A stretch of 64,000 nucleotides of DNA from Microbacterium sp. BLY (GCF_017939615.1 NZ_JAGKSR010000001.1:1612001-1676000), one strand, 5' to 3'. Positions 17,601-26,192 are shown, numbered from the stretch's first letter. Translations and numbers: made by a program. The notes: generated from the sequence alone by a model not told the origin.

Positions 17601-18688
17601 ACGGTCCTCCGGTAGGGGAGCGAGTGGATGCCGCGGGCGGCGCCGCGACGCCGCAGCGCGTCGACGAACACGAGCACGCGCGCCACGGCGTTGTAGAGGT
17701 CTTCGGGGATCTCCTGGCCCAGCTCGCACGCGGCGTGCAGGGAGCGGGCCAGGGTGATGTCGCGCACGAGCGGGACACCGGACTCCAGCGCCTTCTCGCG
17801 GATGCGCTCGGCGACGACGCCGCTGCCCTTCGCCACCACGCGCGGCGCGGACGTGCCGGGGTCGTATTCGAGGGCGATGGCGATGTGCGTCGGGTTGACG
17901 ACCACGACATCGGAGCCGGCGACCGCGGCGATCATCCGATTGCGGCTCACGGCGAGCTGCCGCGACCGGCGCTGCTGGCGGATCAGCGGATCGCCCTCGG
18001 AGTTCTTGTTCTCGTCGCGCACCTCGCGCTTGGTCATGCGGGTGTGCTTGCGGTTGCGTCGCATGACCACGAACAGGTCGATGGCCGCGAGGACCAGACC
18101 GACCGCGATGGCCGTCTGCAGGAGCGCGGCGGTGCCGTCGCCCGCCGTGCCGAGGAGCCGGGAGATCGAGTGGGCACCGCTGGCGGTCAGCACCGGCATG
18201 AGCCCGGCGATGACCACCCAGAGGGCGAGACCGATCGCGGCGGTCTTCAGCAGCGCCTTCGCCCCCTCCCAGAGCGCCTGCAGGCCGAACACCCGCCGCA
18301 CCCCGGAGACGAGGTTGAACTGCTCGTAGCGGCCCGACAGCTTCCGGAGGTGCACGCCGCCCTGCACGACCGCGCCGGACAGCGTGACGATCGCGACCGC
18401 GGTGAGCATCGCCCCGAGGGTCGGGAGGACGGACGCGAGCCCGCGCCCGAGGGAGGCGAGCGCGGCCTCCGGCGACGGCGCCTGCATGAGCGAGGTGAGG
18501 GTGATCAGCTGCTCGGTGCCCGCGGCCGCGCCCGCGGCGATCGCCGCCGGCATCATCACCGCGGCCGCCCCGATGCCGAGCCACGCCGTCAGGTCCTGGC
18601 TGCGGGCGATGCGCCCCTTCTGCCGCGCCTCGCGGAGGTGCTTGTCGGTGGCCTTCTCGCTGCGCTCCCCGCTGTCCGCGCCGCTCAC
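17597..18688 (-). CDS. flhB: Flagellar export apparatus protein FlhB
   Basis: 363 aa from a GTG overlapping the fliR stop. It is the substrate-specificity switch of the flagellar type III export gate. The N-terminal region starts SEKATDKHLREARQKG, then about four membrane helices, then the cytoplasmic domain. Autocleavage motif NPTH lies at residues 265-268. FlhB cleaves itself there and, with FliK, switches export from hook to filament proteins. Length and motif are intact. Confidence 0.96.
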   Translation of the reverse strand: MSGADSGERSEKATDKHLREARQKGRIARSQDLTAWLGIGAAAVMMPAAIAAGAAAGTEQLITLTSLMQAPSPEAALASLGRGLASVLPTLGAMLTAVAIVTLSGAVVQGGVHLRKLSGRYEQFNLVSGVRRVFGLQALWEGAKALLKTAAIGLALWVVIAGLMPVLTASGAHSISRLLGTAGDGTAALLQTAIAVGLVLAAIDLFVVMRRNRKHTRMTKREVRDENKNSEGDPLIRQQRRSRQLAVSRNRMIAAVAGSDVVVVNPTHIAIALEYDPGTSAPRVVAKGSGVVAERIREKALESGVPLVRDITLARSLHAACELGQEIPEDLYNAVARVLVFVDALRRRGAARGIHSLPYRRTV

Positions 18689-19446
18689 GGGCCCACCCCC
18701 TGCATCAGGCGGAAGGCCTGGGTGGCGAGCGCGTCGACGATGCCCGGGAACGCCACGTAGACGGCACCCGCGAGCAGGAGCGTCAGCAGGATCTTGACCG
18801 GGAAGCCCATCGCGAATGCGTTGAGCGCCGGGGCGACGCGGGTGATGAGCCCCAGGCCGACGTCGGCGAGGAAGAGCACGAGGACCAGCGGACCGGCGAT
18901 CTGCACGGCCGCCAGCACCATCTGGGACACCCCGTCGACGAGCAGCTCGGCGGGCCCGGCCACGCGGAAGACGCCGTCGACCGGCACGGCGTCGAAGCTG
19001 CGCGCGAGCCCCGCGAGGATGAGCTGGTAGCCGCCGGAGGCGAAGAGCAGCGTCAGGGCGGTGAGGTGGAACAGCCGGGTGAACTGCGCGCCGTTCACCA
19101 TCGCCGCCGGATCGAAGGCCTGCGCGAGCTGGAAGCCGCCGAAGACGTCGATGAGGCTGCCCGCCGCCTGCACGGCCGAGAAGCAGACCAGCACGAGGAA
19201 CCCCAGCAGCGCGCCGGTGAGCAGCTGGATCACGAGTGCGCCGAGGAACGGGCCCGTGTCGAGGCTCTCGTATCCGGGCGCGACGGCCCCGCCCACCGCG
19301 AGCGCGAGCCCGATCGCGAGCATCGCCTTCACGCGCACCGGGATCGCGCCGTACGAGAACGGCGGGGCGATCATGATGAACGCCGTGATGCGCACGGCCG
19401 CGAGCAGGGTGGCCTCCAGCCACGCGAAGTCGATCGGGATGAACAT
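18685..19446 (-). CDS. fliR: Flagellar export protein FliR
   Basis: 253 aa, hydrophobic almost throughout with about six to eight membrane segments. The RVKAMLAIGLAL and GFLVLVCFSAVQAAGSLID regions match FliR. It forms the export-gate core with FliP and FliQ. The gene overlaps flhB by 4 bp and is separated from fliQ by 4 bp. Confidence 0.93.
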   Translation of the reverse strand: MFIPIDFAWLEATLLAAVRITAFIMIAPPFSYGAIPVRVKAMLAIGLALAVGGAVAPGYESLDTGPFLGALVIQLLTGALLGFLVLVCFSAVQAAGSLIDVFGGFQLAQAFDPAAMVNGAQFTRLFHLTALTLLFASGGYQLILAGLARSFDAVPVDGVFRVAGPAELLVDGVSQMVLAAVQIAGPLVLVLFLADVGLGLITRVAPALNAFAMGFPVKILLTLLLAGAVYVAFPGIVDALATQAFRLMQGVGP

Positions 19447-19450
19447 GCGC

Positions 19451-19723
19451 TCATCCGCTCAGCAACGACGGGATGCGGGCGAACATCTCGTTCGTGAAGG
19501 CGATGATCTCGGCGATCATCCAGTTCCCCGCGATGAGCAGGGCGATGCCCACGGCGACGATCTTCGGCACGAACGACAGCGTCACCTCCTGCACCTGCGT
19601 GATGGACTGCAGCAGCGAGATCGCGAAACCCACCACGAGAGCCGTGATCAGCATCGGTGCGGCGAGCTTCGCGGCGATCAACAGACCCTGGGCGCCGATG
19701 TCGAGGACGGCTTCGGGACTCAT
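19451..19723 (-). CDS. fliQ: Flagellar export protein FliQ
   Basis: 90 aa, two membrane helices with the conserved SLLQSITQVQEVTLSFVPKI loop. It is a small subunit of the FliPQR export gate. The ATG at 19723 overlaps the fliP stop; the open frame extends upstream only as a shadow of fliP. Length is typical for the family. Confidence 0.94.
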   Translation of the reverse strand: MSPEAVLDIGAQGLLIAAKLAAPMLITALVVGFAISLLQSITQVQEVTLSFVPKIVAVGIALLIAGNWMIAEIIAFTNEMFARIPSLLSG

Positions 19724-20529
19724 CCCACACCTCCGTAGCTCTCCAGGAGCGCTGTGATGATGAGCCCCCAGCCGTCCACGAGGATGAACAGCAGGATCTT
19801 GAACGGCAGCGAGATCATGACCGGCGGGAGCATCATCATTCCCATCGACATCAGCGCGGCGGCGACGACGAGATCGATCACGAGGAACGGCACGAAGATC
19901 ACGAAGCCGATGATGAAGGCGGCCCGCAGCTCCGAGATCATGAAGGCCGGGATGAGGGTGTACATCGGGACGCTCGCGGCGTCCTCCGGGTTGTCCTGCC
20001 CGGCCATGCGGGTCATCAGCGCGAGATCCTCCTCGCGCGTGTAGTGCAGCATCCACTCCCGCAGCGGCCCCTGCCCGACGTCGACGGCCTGCGTGAAGGT
20101 GAGCGCCCCGTCGATGTACGGCTGGACGGCGAGCGTGTTGATCTCCGTCAGCACCGGCCACATGATGAACAGCGACAGGAAGAGCGACAGCCCGGCGAGC
20201 ACCTGGTTCGGCGGGATCGTGGGCAGCGACAGGGCGTTGCGGGTCATCGCGAGCACCACGAAGATCTTCGTGAACGACGTCATCATCAGCAGCAGCGCCG
20301 GCGCCACCGACAGCAGCGTGATGCCCAGCAGGGTGAGGATCGAGCCGGAGGGGCCGCCGTCGATCCCGTTGATGTCGATCGTCACGCCCTCGCCGTCGTC
20401 CGGAGCGACCTCCGCGTGGGCGGCCGGGGCGGTGAGCAGGGCGAGGAGCACGGCGAGGAGGATCGCGACCGCGACGAGGACGAGCAGCCGCGAGGCGCGA
20501 CCGCGGTCGACGGCACGGGGCGCGGTCAT
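19720..20529 (-). CDS. fliP: Flagellar export protein FliP
   Basis: 269 aa. A cleavable signal peptide is evident (hydrophobic 14-34, then APAAHAEV). The FliP core follows with MMTSFTKIFVVLAMTRNALSLP, NQVLAGLSLFLSLF and FVPFLVIDLVVAAALMSMGM blocks. It is the main subunit of the export channel. FliO presumably assists its assembly. Overlaps fliQ and fliO by 4 bp. Confidence 0.96.
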   Translation of the reverse strand: MTAPRAVDRGRASRLLVLVAVAILLAVLLALLTAPAAHAEVAPDDGEGVTIDINGIDGGPSGSILTLLGITLLSVAPALLLMMTSFTKIFVVLAMTRNALSLPTIPPNQVLAGLSLFLSLFIMWPVLTEINTLAVQPYIDGALTFTQAVDVGQGPLREWMLHYTREEDLALMTRMAGQDNPEDAASVPMYTLIPAFMISELRAAFIIGFVIFVPFLVIDLVVAAALMSMGMMMLPPVMISLPFKILLFILVDGWGLIITALLESYGGVG

Positions 20530-20957
20530 CGCGCGCGCCGGAGGGCCTCGGCGGTCTGCCGCCAGGTGTCGGGGGAGAGGATGGAACCGCGGAGCGGGTC
20601 GGCGCGGTGCCGGACGCGGCGACGGAGCTCCGGGGCGGGGGCGTCGGCGGCCGGGCCGCCGGTGAGGGCGGAGGCGGCGAGGATGCGGTCGAACTCGGTG
20701 TCGCCCGTCGCCGGTGCGGTGTCGCCCGGCGGCGTCCCGTCCTCCGCGGGCTCCGACCGGACCGGAAGGCGGTCGACCACGCTGACGCCGTGCTCGGTCA
20801 CCCCCAGCACGTAGCGCGCGTCGTCGGTCTGCACCACCACGAGCTGCGCCTTCGGGCCGATGCCCTGCCGTCCGAGCACCGTGATCGCCTCGGCGTCGCG
20901 ACGCCGCGCCTGGGTCTTCGCGACCCGGCGCTGCAGGAACCAGAGCAGCCCGAGCAC
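20526..20957 (-). CDS. fliO: Flagellar biosynthesis protein FliO
   Basis: 143 aa from the GTG at 20957. A short hydrophobic stretch is followed by a basic segment (RRVAKTQARRR) and a small beta-rich domain, as in FliO, which helps FliP assembly. The GTG cuts the single membrane helix in half. Reading on upstream in frame to a CTG at 21011, which overlaps the fliN stop as CTGA, restores a full helix of about 21 residues. I give the conservative start and describe the CTG alternative separately. Identification rests on position and topology more than on motifs. Confidence 0.75.
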   Translation of the reverse strand: MLGLLWFLQRRVAKTQARRRDAEAITVLGRQGIGPKAQLVVVQTDDARYVLGVTEHGVSVVDRLPVRSEPAEDGTPPGDTAPATGDTEFDRILAASALTGGPAADAPAPELRRRVRHRADPLRGSILSPDTWRQTAEALRRAR

Positions 20958-21007
20958 TGCGGCGAGCGACAGCCCGACCCGCAGCGCGAGCAGGAGGTCG
21001 TCCAGGG

Positions 21008-21667
21008 TCAGGCCTCGACGTTCTCGAGGATGCGGGTGATCCGCACCGCGTAGTCCTGATCGACGACGACGACCTCGCCGTGCGCGATCGTGCGGCCGTT
21101 GAGTTTCACATCGGCGGGGGCGCCGGCCGACCGGTCGAGCTCGACGATGCGGCCGGGCTCGAGGTCCAGCACGTCGCGGACCGCCATGCGGGTGCGTCCG
21201 ATCTCCACCGTGAGCTCCATCTCGACGCCCGCGATGCGGTGCAGCCGCCCGTCGCCGCTCGACGGGCGTGCGGGACGATGGGTGATGCGGACGGCGAGCC
21301 GCCCGATCGTGCGCTCGGTGTGGTCCACGAGGTCGAAGAGCTGCGTCTGCGGATCGGCGAACACGGCCGAGGCGTCCCCGACCGCGGCCTCGCCGAGCAG
21401 GCCGGGACCGAGGGCGGTCGCGGCGGCCTCCAGCGCGTCGAGCAGGCGATCGGTGAGCGGGCGGTCGCCCAGGCCGTCGACGAGGACGTCGGCGTCGAGG
21501 AGCTGGACGGCCAGCTGCGCGCTCGCCTCGCCCACGAACTGCGCCACGACGGCCTCGCCGGTGTCGCCCGAGACCTGGGAGGCACGGGCGGTGACCGGGG
21601 CGGCGGTGGGCAGCCGGGCCGCGAAGGCGGCGGCGACGGCGGACTCGTAGGCGGTGGTGCTGATCAC
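21008..21667 (-). CDS. fliN: Flagellar motor switch protein FliN
   Basis: 219 aa, longer than Escherichia coli FliN. The C-terminal 80 residues are the SpoA domain (VEMELTVEIGRTRMAVRDVLDL, then GRIVELDRSAGAPADVKLNG, then GEVVVVD). The N-terminal 130 residues are a helical Ala/Val-rich region, giving a FliN/FliY-like architecture without recognisable CheC phosphatase motifs. It forms the lower C-ring with FliM and helps dock export cargo. Overlaps fliM by 4 bp. Confidence 0.9.
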   Translation of the reverse strand: MISTTAYESAVAAAFAARLPTAAPVTARASQVSGDTGEAVVAQFVGEASAQLAVQLLDADVLVDGLGDRPLTDRLLDALEAAATALGPGLLGEAAVGDASAVFADPQTQLFDLVDHTERTIGRLAVRITHRPARPSSGDGRLHRIAGVEMELTVEIGRTRMAVRDVLDLEPGRIVELDRSAGAPADVKLNGRTIAHGEVVVVDQDYAVRITRILENVEA

Positions 21668-22584
21668 GCGGACTCCTGTGCGGGGGCGGTGGCGGGGACG
21701 GTGGCGGTCACGACGCAGGCGAGGCGGGCGCCGGCGCTGCCGACGGCGGCCGTCGCGACGGCCTGGTCGCCGACCGTGAGGAGCAGCGGACGGTCGGCGG
21801 CGTGCGGCAACGGCAGCAGGTCGCCCACGGCGAGGTCGAGCACCTCGCGGGGGAGCACCGTGCGGGGAGCCAGACGCAGCGCGACCTCGACCGGGGCGGC
21901 CTCCACCTGCCGACGGACGAGGCCCGGGGTCTCGGTGCGGTCGGCATCGGCGGCGCGCACCGCGAATCCGGCGAGCACGGAGGCGGGGAGCATGATGCTC
22001 GCCGGCACCGTGCGCCCCCCGTGCCGCATCGACAGGCGGGCCACGATCACGGGTTCACCGGCGGCGGCGACCTGCGCGAACTGGGAGCTGTACTGGATGC
22101 CGGCCACGGCGACCCCCGCGGGCAGCAGGCCGTCGAGACTGCCCGTCAGGTGGTCGATCGCGTCCGTGACCAGCGAGCGGATGAGGGCCTGCTCGATCGG
22201 GGTGAACGTGCGGTCCTCGGCCGTGGTCGCCGACCGGCCGCCCACCATCTGCACGATCCAGGACGTGGCGGTGGGGATCGGTACCTGCACGATCATGCGC
22301 TCGTCCGAATCCGGCAGCGCACAGACGATCATCGTTGTGGTCGTGGGCAGCGACTGCGCGTACTCGCCGTACGTCAGCATGCCCACGTGCTCGACGGCGA
22401 TGGTGGCGCGCACGTGGATCTTGCCGGACAACTGCGCGGACCACTGGCGGGCGAACGTCTCGAACGCGAGCTCCAGCGTGCGGGCATGCTCGCGCGACAG
22501 CGTCGCCGCCCGTCCGAAGTCGTAGACCTCGACGTCGGCGGTCGCCGTCTCCGTGCGCACCCGGGAGCGCACGCCGTCATCCAT
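21664..22584 (-). CDS. fliM: Flagellar motor switch protein FliM
   Basis: 306 aa. A CheC-like middle domain (about 50-220, including SSQFAQVAAAGEPVIVARL) and a C-terminal SpoA domain (TVLPREVLDLAVGDLLPL) are present. The N-terminal LSQxEIDALL segment that binds CheY-P in well-studied FliM proteins is missing: the protein begins MDDGVRSRVRTETA and runs straight into VYDFGRAATLS. Two GTG codons directly precede the ATG. With the sigma-28-type -10 ending at 22598, the first GTG (22590) could be a leaderless start. Confidence 0.9.
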   Translation of the reverse strand: MDDGVRSRVRTETATADVEVYDFGRAATLSREHARTLELAFETFARQWSAQLSGKIHVRATIAVEHVGMLTYGEYAQSLPTTTTMIVCALPDSDERMIVQVPIPTATSWIVQMVGGRSATTAEDRTFTPIEQALIRSLVTDAIDHLTGSLDGLLPAGVAVAGIQYSSQFAQVAAAGEPVIVARLSMRHGGRTVPASIMLPASVLAGFAVRAADADRTETPGLVRRQVEAAPVEVALRLAPRTVLPREVLDLAVGDLLPLPHAADRPLLLTVGDQAVATAAVGSAGARLACVVTATVPATAPAQESA

Positions 22585-22597
22585 CACCACGACCCCG

Positions 22598-22626
22598 ACT
22601 ATCGGGCGGTGACCGGCGTGCGTTAG
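22598..22626 (-). promoter_or_regulatory. Sigma-28-type promoter for fliM operon
   Basis: On the reverse strand CTAACG (22621-22626), 14 nt, then CCCGATAGT (22598-22606). The spacing equals the TAAA-N15-GCCGATAA arrangement of sigma-28. It lies between the motB stop and fliM, giving the export/switch operon its own promoter. Confidence 0.75.
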
Positions 22627-22633
22627 AGGACGG

Positions 22634-23443
22634 TCAGGGCGAGGTCTGCGCCGCACCCGCCGCCGGGATCAGCGCTCGCACCTCCTCGCTCGCGTCGGAG
22701 AGGATGACGATGTCGACCCGGCGGTTCTCCGCGAGCTGCTCCGCGGTGCTCCCGGCGGCCACCGGACGGGTGTCGCCGAAGCCCACCGACTTGAGGTGCG
22801 CGGGCGGCAGGCCGGCAGACTCGACGAGGTAGCGCAGCACCTGCGTCGAGCGTCCGGCGGAGAGCTCCCAGTTGGTCGGGAACGGGGCGACCGAGCCGCG
22901 GGCATCGGCATGGCCCTCCACCGAGATCTCGTTCGGCGCGGTGACCAGGACCGATCCCAGCGCATCGAGCACCTGGGTCGCGGCGGGGCTGAGGGCGGTG
23001 CTGTTGGTAGTGAAGAAGGTCTCCGCGCTCACGAGCCCGATCGTCAGCCCCCGCTCATCGATCGTGAAGGTGACGTCGGTCTCCAGTCCCCGCTCCGCGA
23101 GGACCTGGCGGAGGCGCTCGCGCAGCGCCGAGAGCTCATCGAACTCCCGCTGCGCGGCCTCCAGCCCGGTGTCGGCGAAGTCCTCGCCCTCGTCGTCGAC
23201 GAGCTCCGGCGGGACGACCACCCCGCTGGTCACGTCCACGTCGTCGGAGGGCTCCTGGCCGAACCCGGTGGCCAGCGACGCGCTCAGCGCCTCGAACTTC
23301 TCCTGGTCCACGGTCGACATCGCGAAGAGGACGATGAACATGCACATCAGCACCGTGACCATGTCGAGGTACGACGCCATCCAGCGCTCATCGGGCCCGC
23401 TGTGCTCGGACTCCGGGACGCGCCGTCGGGTGCGGACGCTCAC
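22634..23443 (-). CDS. motB: Flagellar motor stator protein MotB
   Basis: 269 aa from a GTG overlapping the motA stop. A single membrane helix (about 24-45) contains Asp27 in SYLDMVTVL, the proton-carrying residue. A plug/linker region and a C-terminal OmpA-like peptidoglycan-binding domain follow (ISVEGHADARG, then NWELSAGRSTQVLRYL). It anchors the stator to the wall. The operon order is flbD-motA-motB. Confidence 0.95.
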   Translation of the reverse strand: MSVRTRRRVPESEHSGPDERWMASYLDMVTVLMCMFIVLFAMSTVDQEKFEALSASLATGFGQEPSDDVDVTSGVVVPPELVDDEGEDFADTGLEAAQREFDELSALRERLRQVLAERGLETDVTFTIDERGLTIGLVSAETFFTTNSTALSPAATQVLDALGSVLVTAPNEISVEGHADARGSVAPFPTNWELSAGRSTQVLRYLVESAGLPPAHLKSVGFGDTRPVAAGSTAEQLAENRRVDIVILSDASEEVRALIPAAGAAQTSP

Positions 23444-24255
23444 GAGAAGAGGTCCTCGTGATCCTCCGTCTCCGCGGGCTGCTCGCGGCGACGGGAGCGG
23501 CGGCCCCCGGAACGGTCGGAGACGAGGGCGCTGAGACGCTCGCGGACGTGGGCGGGAGCGGCACCGGACTGGACGGCGAGCATGCCCTCCATGAGCACCG
23601 TCATGCGCTCCAGCTCCAGCTCGCCCAGACGCTGCAGGCGGCCGCCGATCGGCAGCCAGATGAAGTTCGCCGACAGCAGGCCCCACAGGGTGGCGACGAA
23701 GGCGGCGGCGATCATCGGTCCGAGCGTGTCCGGCTTGTCGAGCTTCTCCAGAACGTGGGTGAGGGAGACGACCGTGCCGATGATGCCGACGGTGGGGGCG
23801 AACCCGCCGAGGGTCATGTAGAAGCGCGAGGCCGTGCGGTTGCGGGCGGCGGTCGACGTCAGCTCGTCCTCGAGCAGCACCCGCAGGTCTTCCGCGTCGG
23901 TGCCGTCGGCGATGCTCTGCAGGGCCTGCCGCAGGAACGGGTCCTTCTCCTCGTCCAGTCCCTGCTCCAGCGCGAGCAGGCCCTCGGCGCGGGCCTTCTC
24001 CGCGTAGCCGACGACCGTGTCGATGGTGCTCTGCGCGGTGCGGCGCTCGCCGCGGAACGCGCGGGGGAGGGACTTCACGGCGTGCAGGGCGTCGCGCAGG
24101 GTGCCGCTGGCGAGACCGACCGCGATCGTCGCACCGAACACGAGCACCATCGGCGCGGGGAGGAGCAGCGAACCGATCGTCGCGCCCTCCAGATTGATCA
24201 TGGCGACCAGAGCGCCGAACGCGAGGACGAGACCGAGGATGAGGGACGGATCCAT
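23440..24255 (-). CDS. motA: Flagellar motor stator protein MotA
   Basis: 271 aa. Four membrane helices: two N-terminal (residues 5-50) and two near 150-200 (GGFAPTVGIIGTVVSL, then WGLLSANFIWLPIG). The cytoplasmic loop is rich in charged residues that engage FliG. It forms the ion-conducting stator with MotB. Overlaps flbD and motB by 4 bp at each end. The length is near that of other MotA proteins. Confidence 0.95.
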   Translation of the reverse strand: MDPSLILGLVLAFGALVAMINLEGATIGSLLLPAPMVLVFGATIAVGLASGTLRDALHAVKSLPRAFRGERRTAQSTIDTVVGYAEKARAEGLLALEQGLDEEKDPFLRQALQSIADGTDAEDLRVLLEDELTSTAARNRTASRFYMTLGGFAPTVGIIGTVVSLTHVLEKLDKPDTLGPMIAAAFVATLWGLLSANFIWLPIGGRLQRLGELELERMTVLMEGMLAVQSGAAPAHVRERLSALVSDRSGGRRSRRREQPAETEDHEDLFS

Positions 24256-24515
24256 CAGACATCCCCTCCCGTCACAGGGGCGCCGGACGGCGCGCCGTCG
24301 ATGTCGCCGTCGGCGGCGATCAGCGCGGCGGCCGTCGCGAGGACTCCGGCGCGGAACCGGGTGATGCGGGCGATCACGTCGTCCATCGTCTCCGTGACGA
24401 CGAAGGTCGCGCCGTCGACCATCATGATCGTCGTGTCCGGCGTGGCCTGGACACGTTCGATCAGGTCGGGGTTCACCGCGAACCGGGAACGGTTCAGGCG
24501 CGTGAGGACGATCAT
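24255..24515 (-). CDS. flbD: Flagellar FlbD family protein
   Basis: 86 aa. It starts MIVLTRLNRSRFAVNPDLIERV, followed by TPDTTIMMVDGATFVVTETMDDVI, the compact FlbD/SwrD fold found next to motA in Gram-positive flagellar operons. In Bacillus the homologue boosts swarming motor power. About 30 extra C-terminal residues are Ala/Asp-rich. An ATG nine bases upstream (24524) is possible, but the conserved start is 24515. It is first in the motA-motB operon, about 65 nt after the predicted transcription start. Confidence 0.85.
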   Translation of the reverse strand: MIVLTRLNRSRFAVNPDLIERVQATPDTTIMMVDGATFVVTETMDDVIARITRFRAGVLATAAALIAADGDIDGAPSGAPVTGGDV

Positions 24516-24587
24516 GGGCTCCATCCTGGAAAGCTCGCCCCGCCCGGAGGCGAGGAACCGACGGCCCGTCCTGGGCTGTCGGAGGGG

Positions 24588-24616
24588 ACTGTCGGCCGGA
24601 CGCCGCGCGGCGTTAG
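24588..24616 (-). promoter_or_regulatory. Sigma-28-type promoter for flbD-motA-motB
   Basis: On the reverse strand CTAACG (24611-24616), 14 nt, then GCCGACAGT (24588-24596). The same spacing and near-identical boxes occur at the other flagellar promoters of the window. It faces away from the M23 peptidase promoter that starts 29 bp further on. Confidence 0.78.
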
Positions 24617-24644
24617 CGCGGGGGCGGGACCGGGCGGGATCTTT

Positions 24645-24673
24645 CTCACGACGGGCGCGTCGCCGCCGATAGG
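24645..24673 (+). promoter_or_regulatory. Sigma-28-type promoter for M23 peptidase gene
   Basis: CTCACG (24645-24650), 14 nt, then GCCGATAGG (24665-24673), the same spacing as the other flagellar promoters; the -35 has one change from CTAACG. The GTG start of the peptidase is 44 bp downstream with an AAGGGAG Shine-Dalgarno, so this places the gene in the flagellar regulon. Confidence 0.7.
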
Positions 24674-24716
24674 GAGCAGGGGCGGGGGACGATGAGCAGC
24701 GGGCGAAGGGAGCCTT

Positions 24717-26099
24717 GTGCGGGATCGGAACGTGGAGGAGGCCGCCGCGACGGCGGCCGAGGAGTGCGGGTGCGCGCCGACGGCGGCCGAGCGGGGTGCC
24801 CTGTGGGGCCGCCCGGTGAGCCGGCGCAGCGCGTTCGGCATCGGCGCACTGGGCGTGGTCGCGCTCGCCGCGTTCGGCGTCGGTTCGGGCGTCACGGCCG
24901 CGCACGCCGCGTCGTACCCCAGCTGGGACGACGTGCAGCGCGCCAAGAACAACGAAGCCGCGAAGGCCGGCGAGGTCACCCGCATCCAGGGGCTCATCCA
25001 GTCGCTGGAGCAGAAGGTCGCCGACACGCAGGCGGCGGCACAGGTCGCGTCGGACGAGTTCTACGCCGCCCAGCAGGCCTACTTCGCGGCGATCACCGAG
25101 GCGGAGACGCTGCAGGCGCAGGCCGATGAGCAGTCCGCGCTCGCGGAGCAGACGGCGAAGAAGGCCGGTCAGATCGCGGCGCAGCTGTATCGGAGCGGCG
25201 GCGACGACACCGCGCTGGAGCTGTTCTTCGCCGGGTCGGGGGCCAACGCCGACGAGCTGCTGTCGCGCCTCGGCACGATGAACAAGTTCCTCGAGTACAA
25301 CCAGACCACGTACGACAACGCCGTCTCGGCCCGCGACACCGCGCAGGCGCTCACCGCCCAGGCGCAGGTCGCCCGGGACGAGCGCGACCGCCTGCAGCAG
25401 GTCGCGGAGCAGAAGATGATCGCGGCGCAGCAGGCGGCGGACGCCGCCCAGGCAGCGCTCGACGAGCAGGCCGCGAACCTCGAGACCCTCAAGGCACAGC
25501 TGGCGGCCCTCAAGGACACCACGACGAAGACGGTCGCCGGATACCAGGCCGGCGTCGAGGCCCGGAAGCGGGAAGAGGAAGCCCGCCGCAAGCGCGAGGC
25601 GGCCGCGGCCGCCGCGGCGGCAGCCGCCGCCGGTCGCGGGAACAGCGGCGGCGGCGGTGGCGGCGGCGGATCGGCGGGCAACGGCGGCTGGGTGCGCCCG
25701 CACGGCGGTGCGCGCAGTTCGAGCTACGGTCCGCGCACTCCCATCTGCGGCCCCCAGGGCTGCTCGTCGAGCTTCCACTACGGGGCGGACCTCGCCAACG
25801 GCTGCGGCGCCCCCATCTACGCCGCGAACTCCGGCACCGTCGACTACGCGGGGCCGAACGGGAACTACGGCAACTACATCCGCATCCAGCACGGCGGCGG
25901 CGTCAGCACCGGATACGCCCACATCAAGCCCGGCGGCATCAACGTCCGCAGCGGACAGTGGGTGCGCTCCGGTCAGGTCATCGCCTATGCGGGGGACACC
26001 GGTCGCTCGTTCGGCTGCCACCTGCACTTCGAGGTCTACATCAACGGCGGGTACACGAACCCTGTCCGCTTCATGGAGCAGCGCGGCATCTACGTCTGA
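24717..26099 (+). CDS. Secreted coiled-coil M23 family peptidoglycan endopeptidase
   Basis: 460 aa. The GTG start has AAGGGAG five bases upstream. A twin-arginine-like signal (SRRSAFGIGALGVVAL, about 34-55, ending AAHAAS) is followed by a long Ala/Gln-rich coiled coil (about 70-295), a Gly-rich linker, and a C-terminal LytM/M23 domain. The domain has FHYGADLANGC and GCHLHFEVYING, so the H-xxx-D and HxH zinc-ligand pattern is intact. It probably cleaves wall cross-links. Its place inside the flagellar locus and its sigma-28-type promoter suggest it opens peptidoglycan for rod or motor assembly, since no flgJ is seen. Confidence 0.88.
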   Translation: MRDRNVEEAAATAAEECGCAPTAAERGALWGRPVSRRSAFGIGALGVVALAAFGVGSGVTAAHAASYPSWDDVQRAKNNEAAKAGEVTRIQGLIQSLEQKVADTQAAAQVASDEFYAAQQAYFAAITEAETLQAQADEQSALAEQTAKKAGQIAAQLYRSGGDDTALELFFAGSGANADELLSRLGTMNKFLEYNQTTYDNAVSARDTAQALTAQAQVARDERDRLQQVAEQKMIAAQQAADAAQAALDEQAANLETLKAQLAALKDTTTKTVAGYQAGVEARKREEEARRKREAAAAAAAAAAAGRGNSGGGGGGGGSAGNGGWVRPHGGARSSSYGPRTPICGPQGCSSSFHYGADLANGCGAPIYAANSGTVDYAGPNGNYGNYIRIQHGGGVSTGYAHIKPGGINVRSGQWVRSGQVIAYAGDTGRSFGCHLHFEVYINGGYTNPVRFMEQRGIYV

Positions 26100-26122
26100 C
26101 CCGCCCCGCCGCCCCGCGTTGT

Positions 26123-26168
26123 CGCCGACGCCCCGCCGTATCCGTGTGGAGAGGGCGGGGCGTCGGCG
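26123..26168. terminator. Bidirectional terminator between M23 peptidase and flgE
   Basis: A perfect 15-bp inverted repeat (26123-26137 with 26154-26168) with a 16-nt loop lies between two convergent genes, 23 bp after the peptidase stop and 25 bp after the flgE stop. Confidence 0.75.
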
Positions 26169-26192
26169 CGAAGACGGGGTCTCGGGAAGGGG

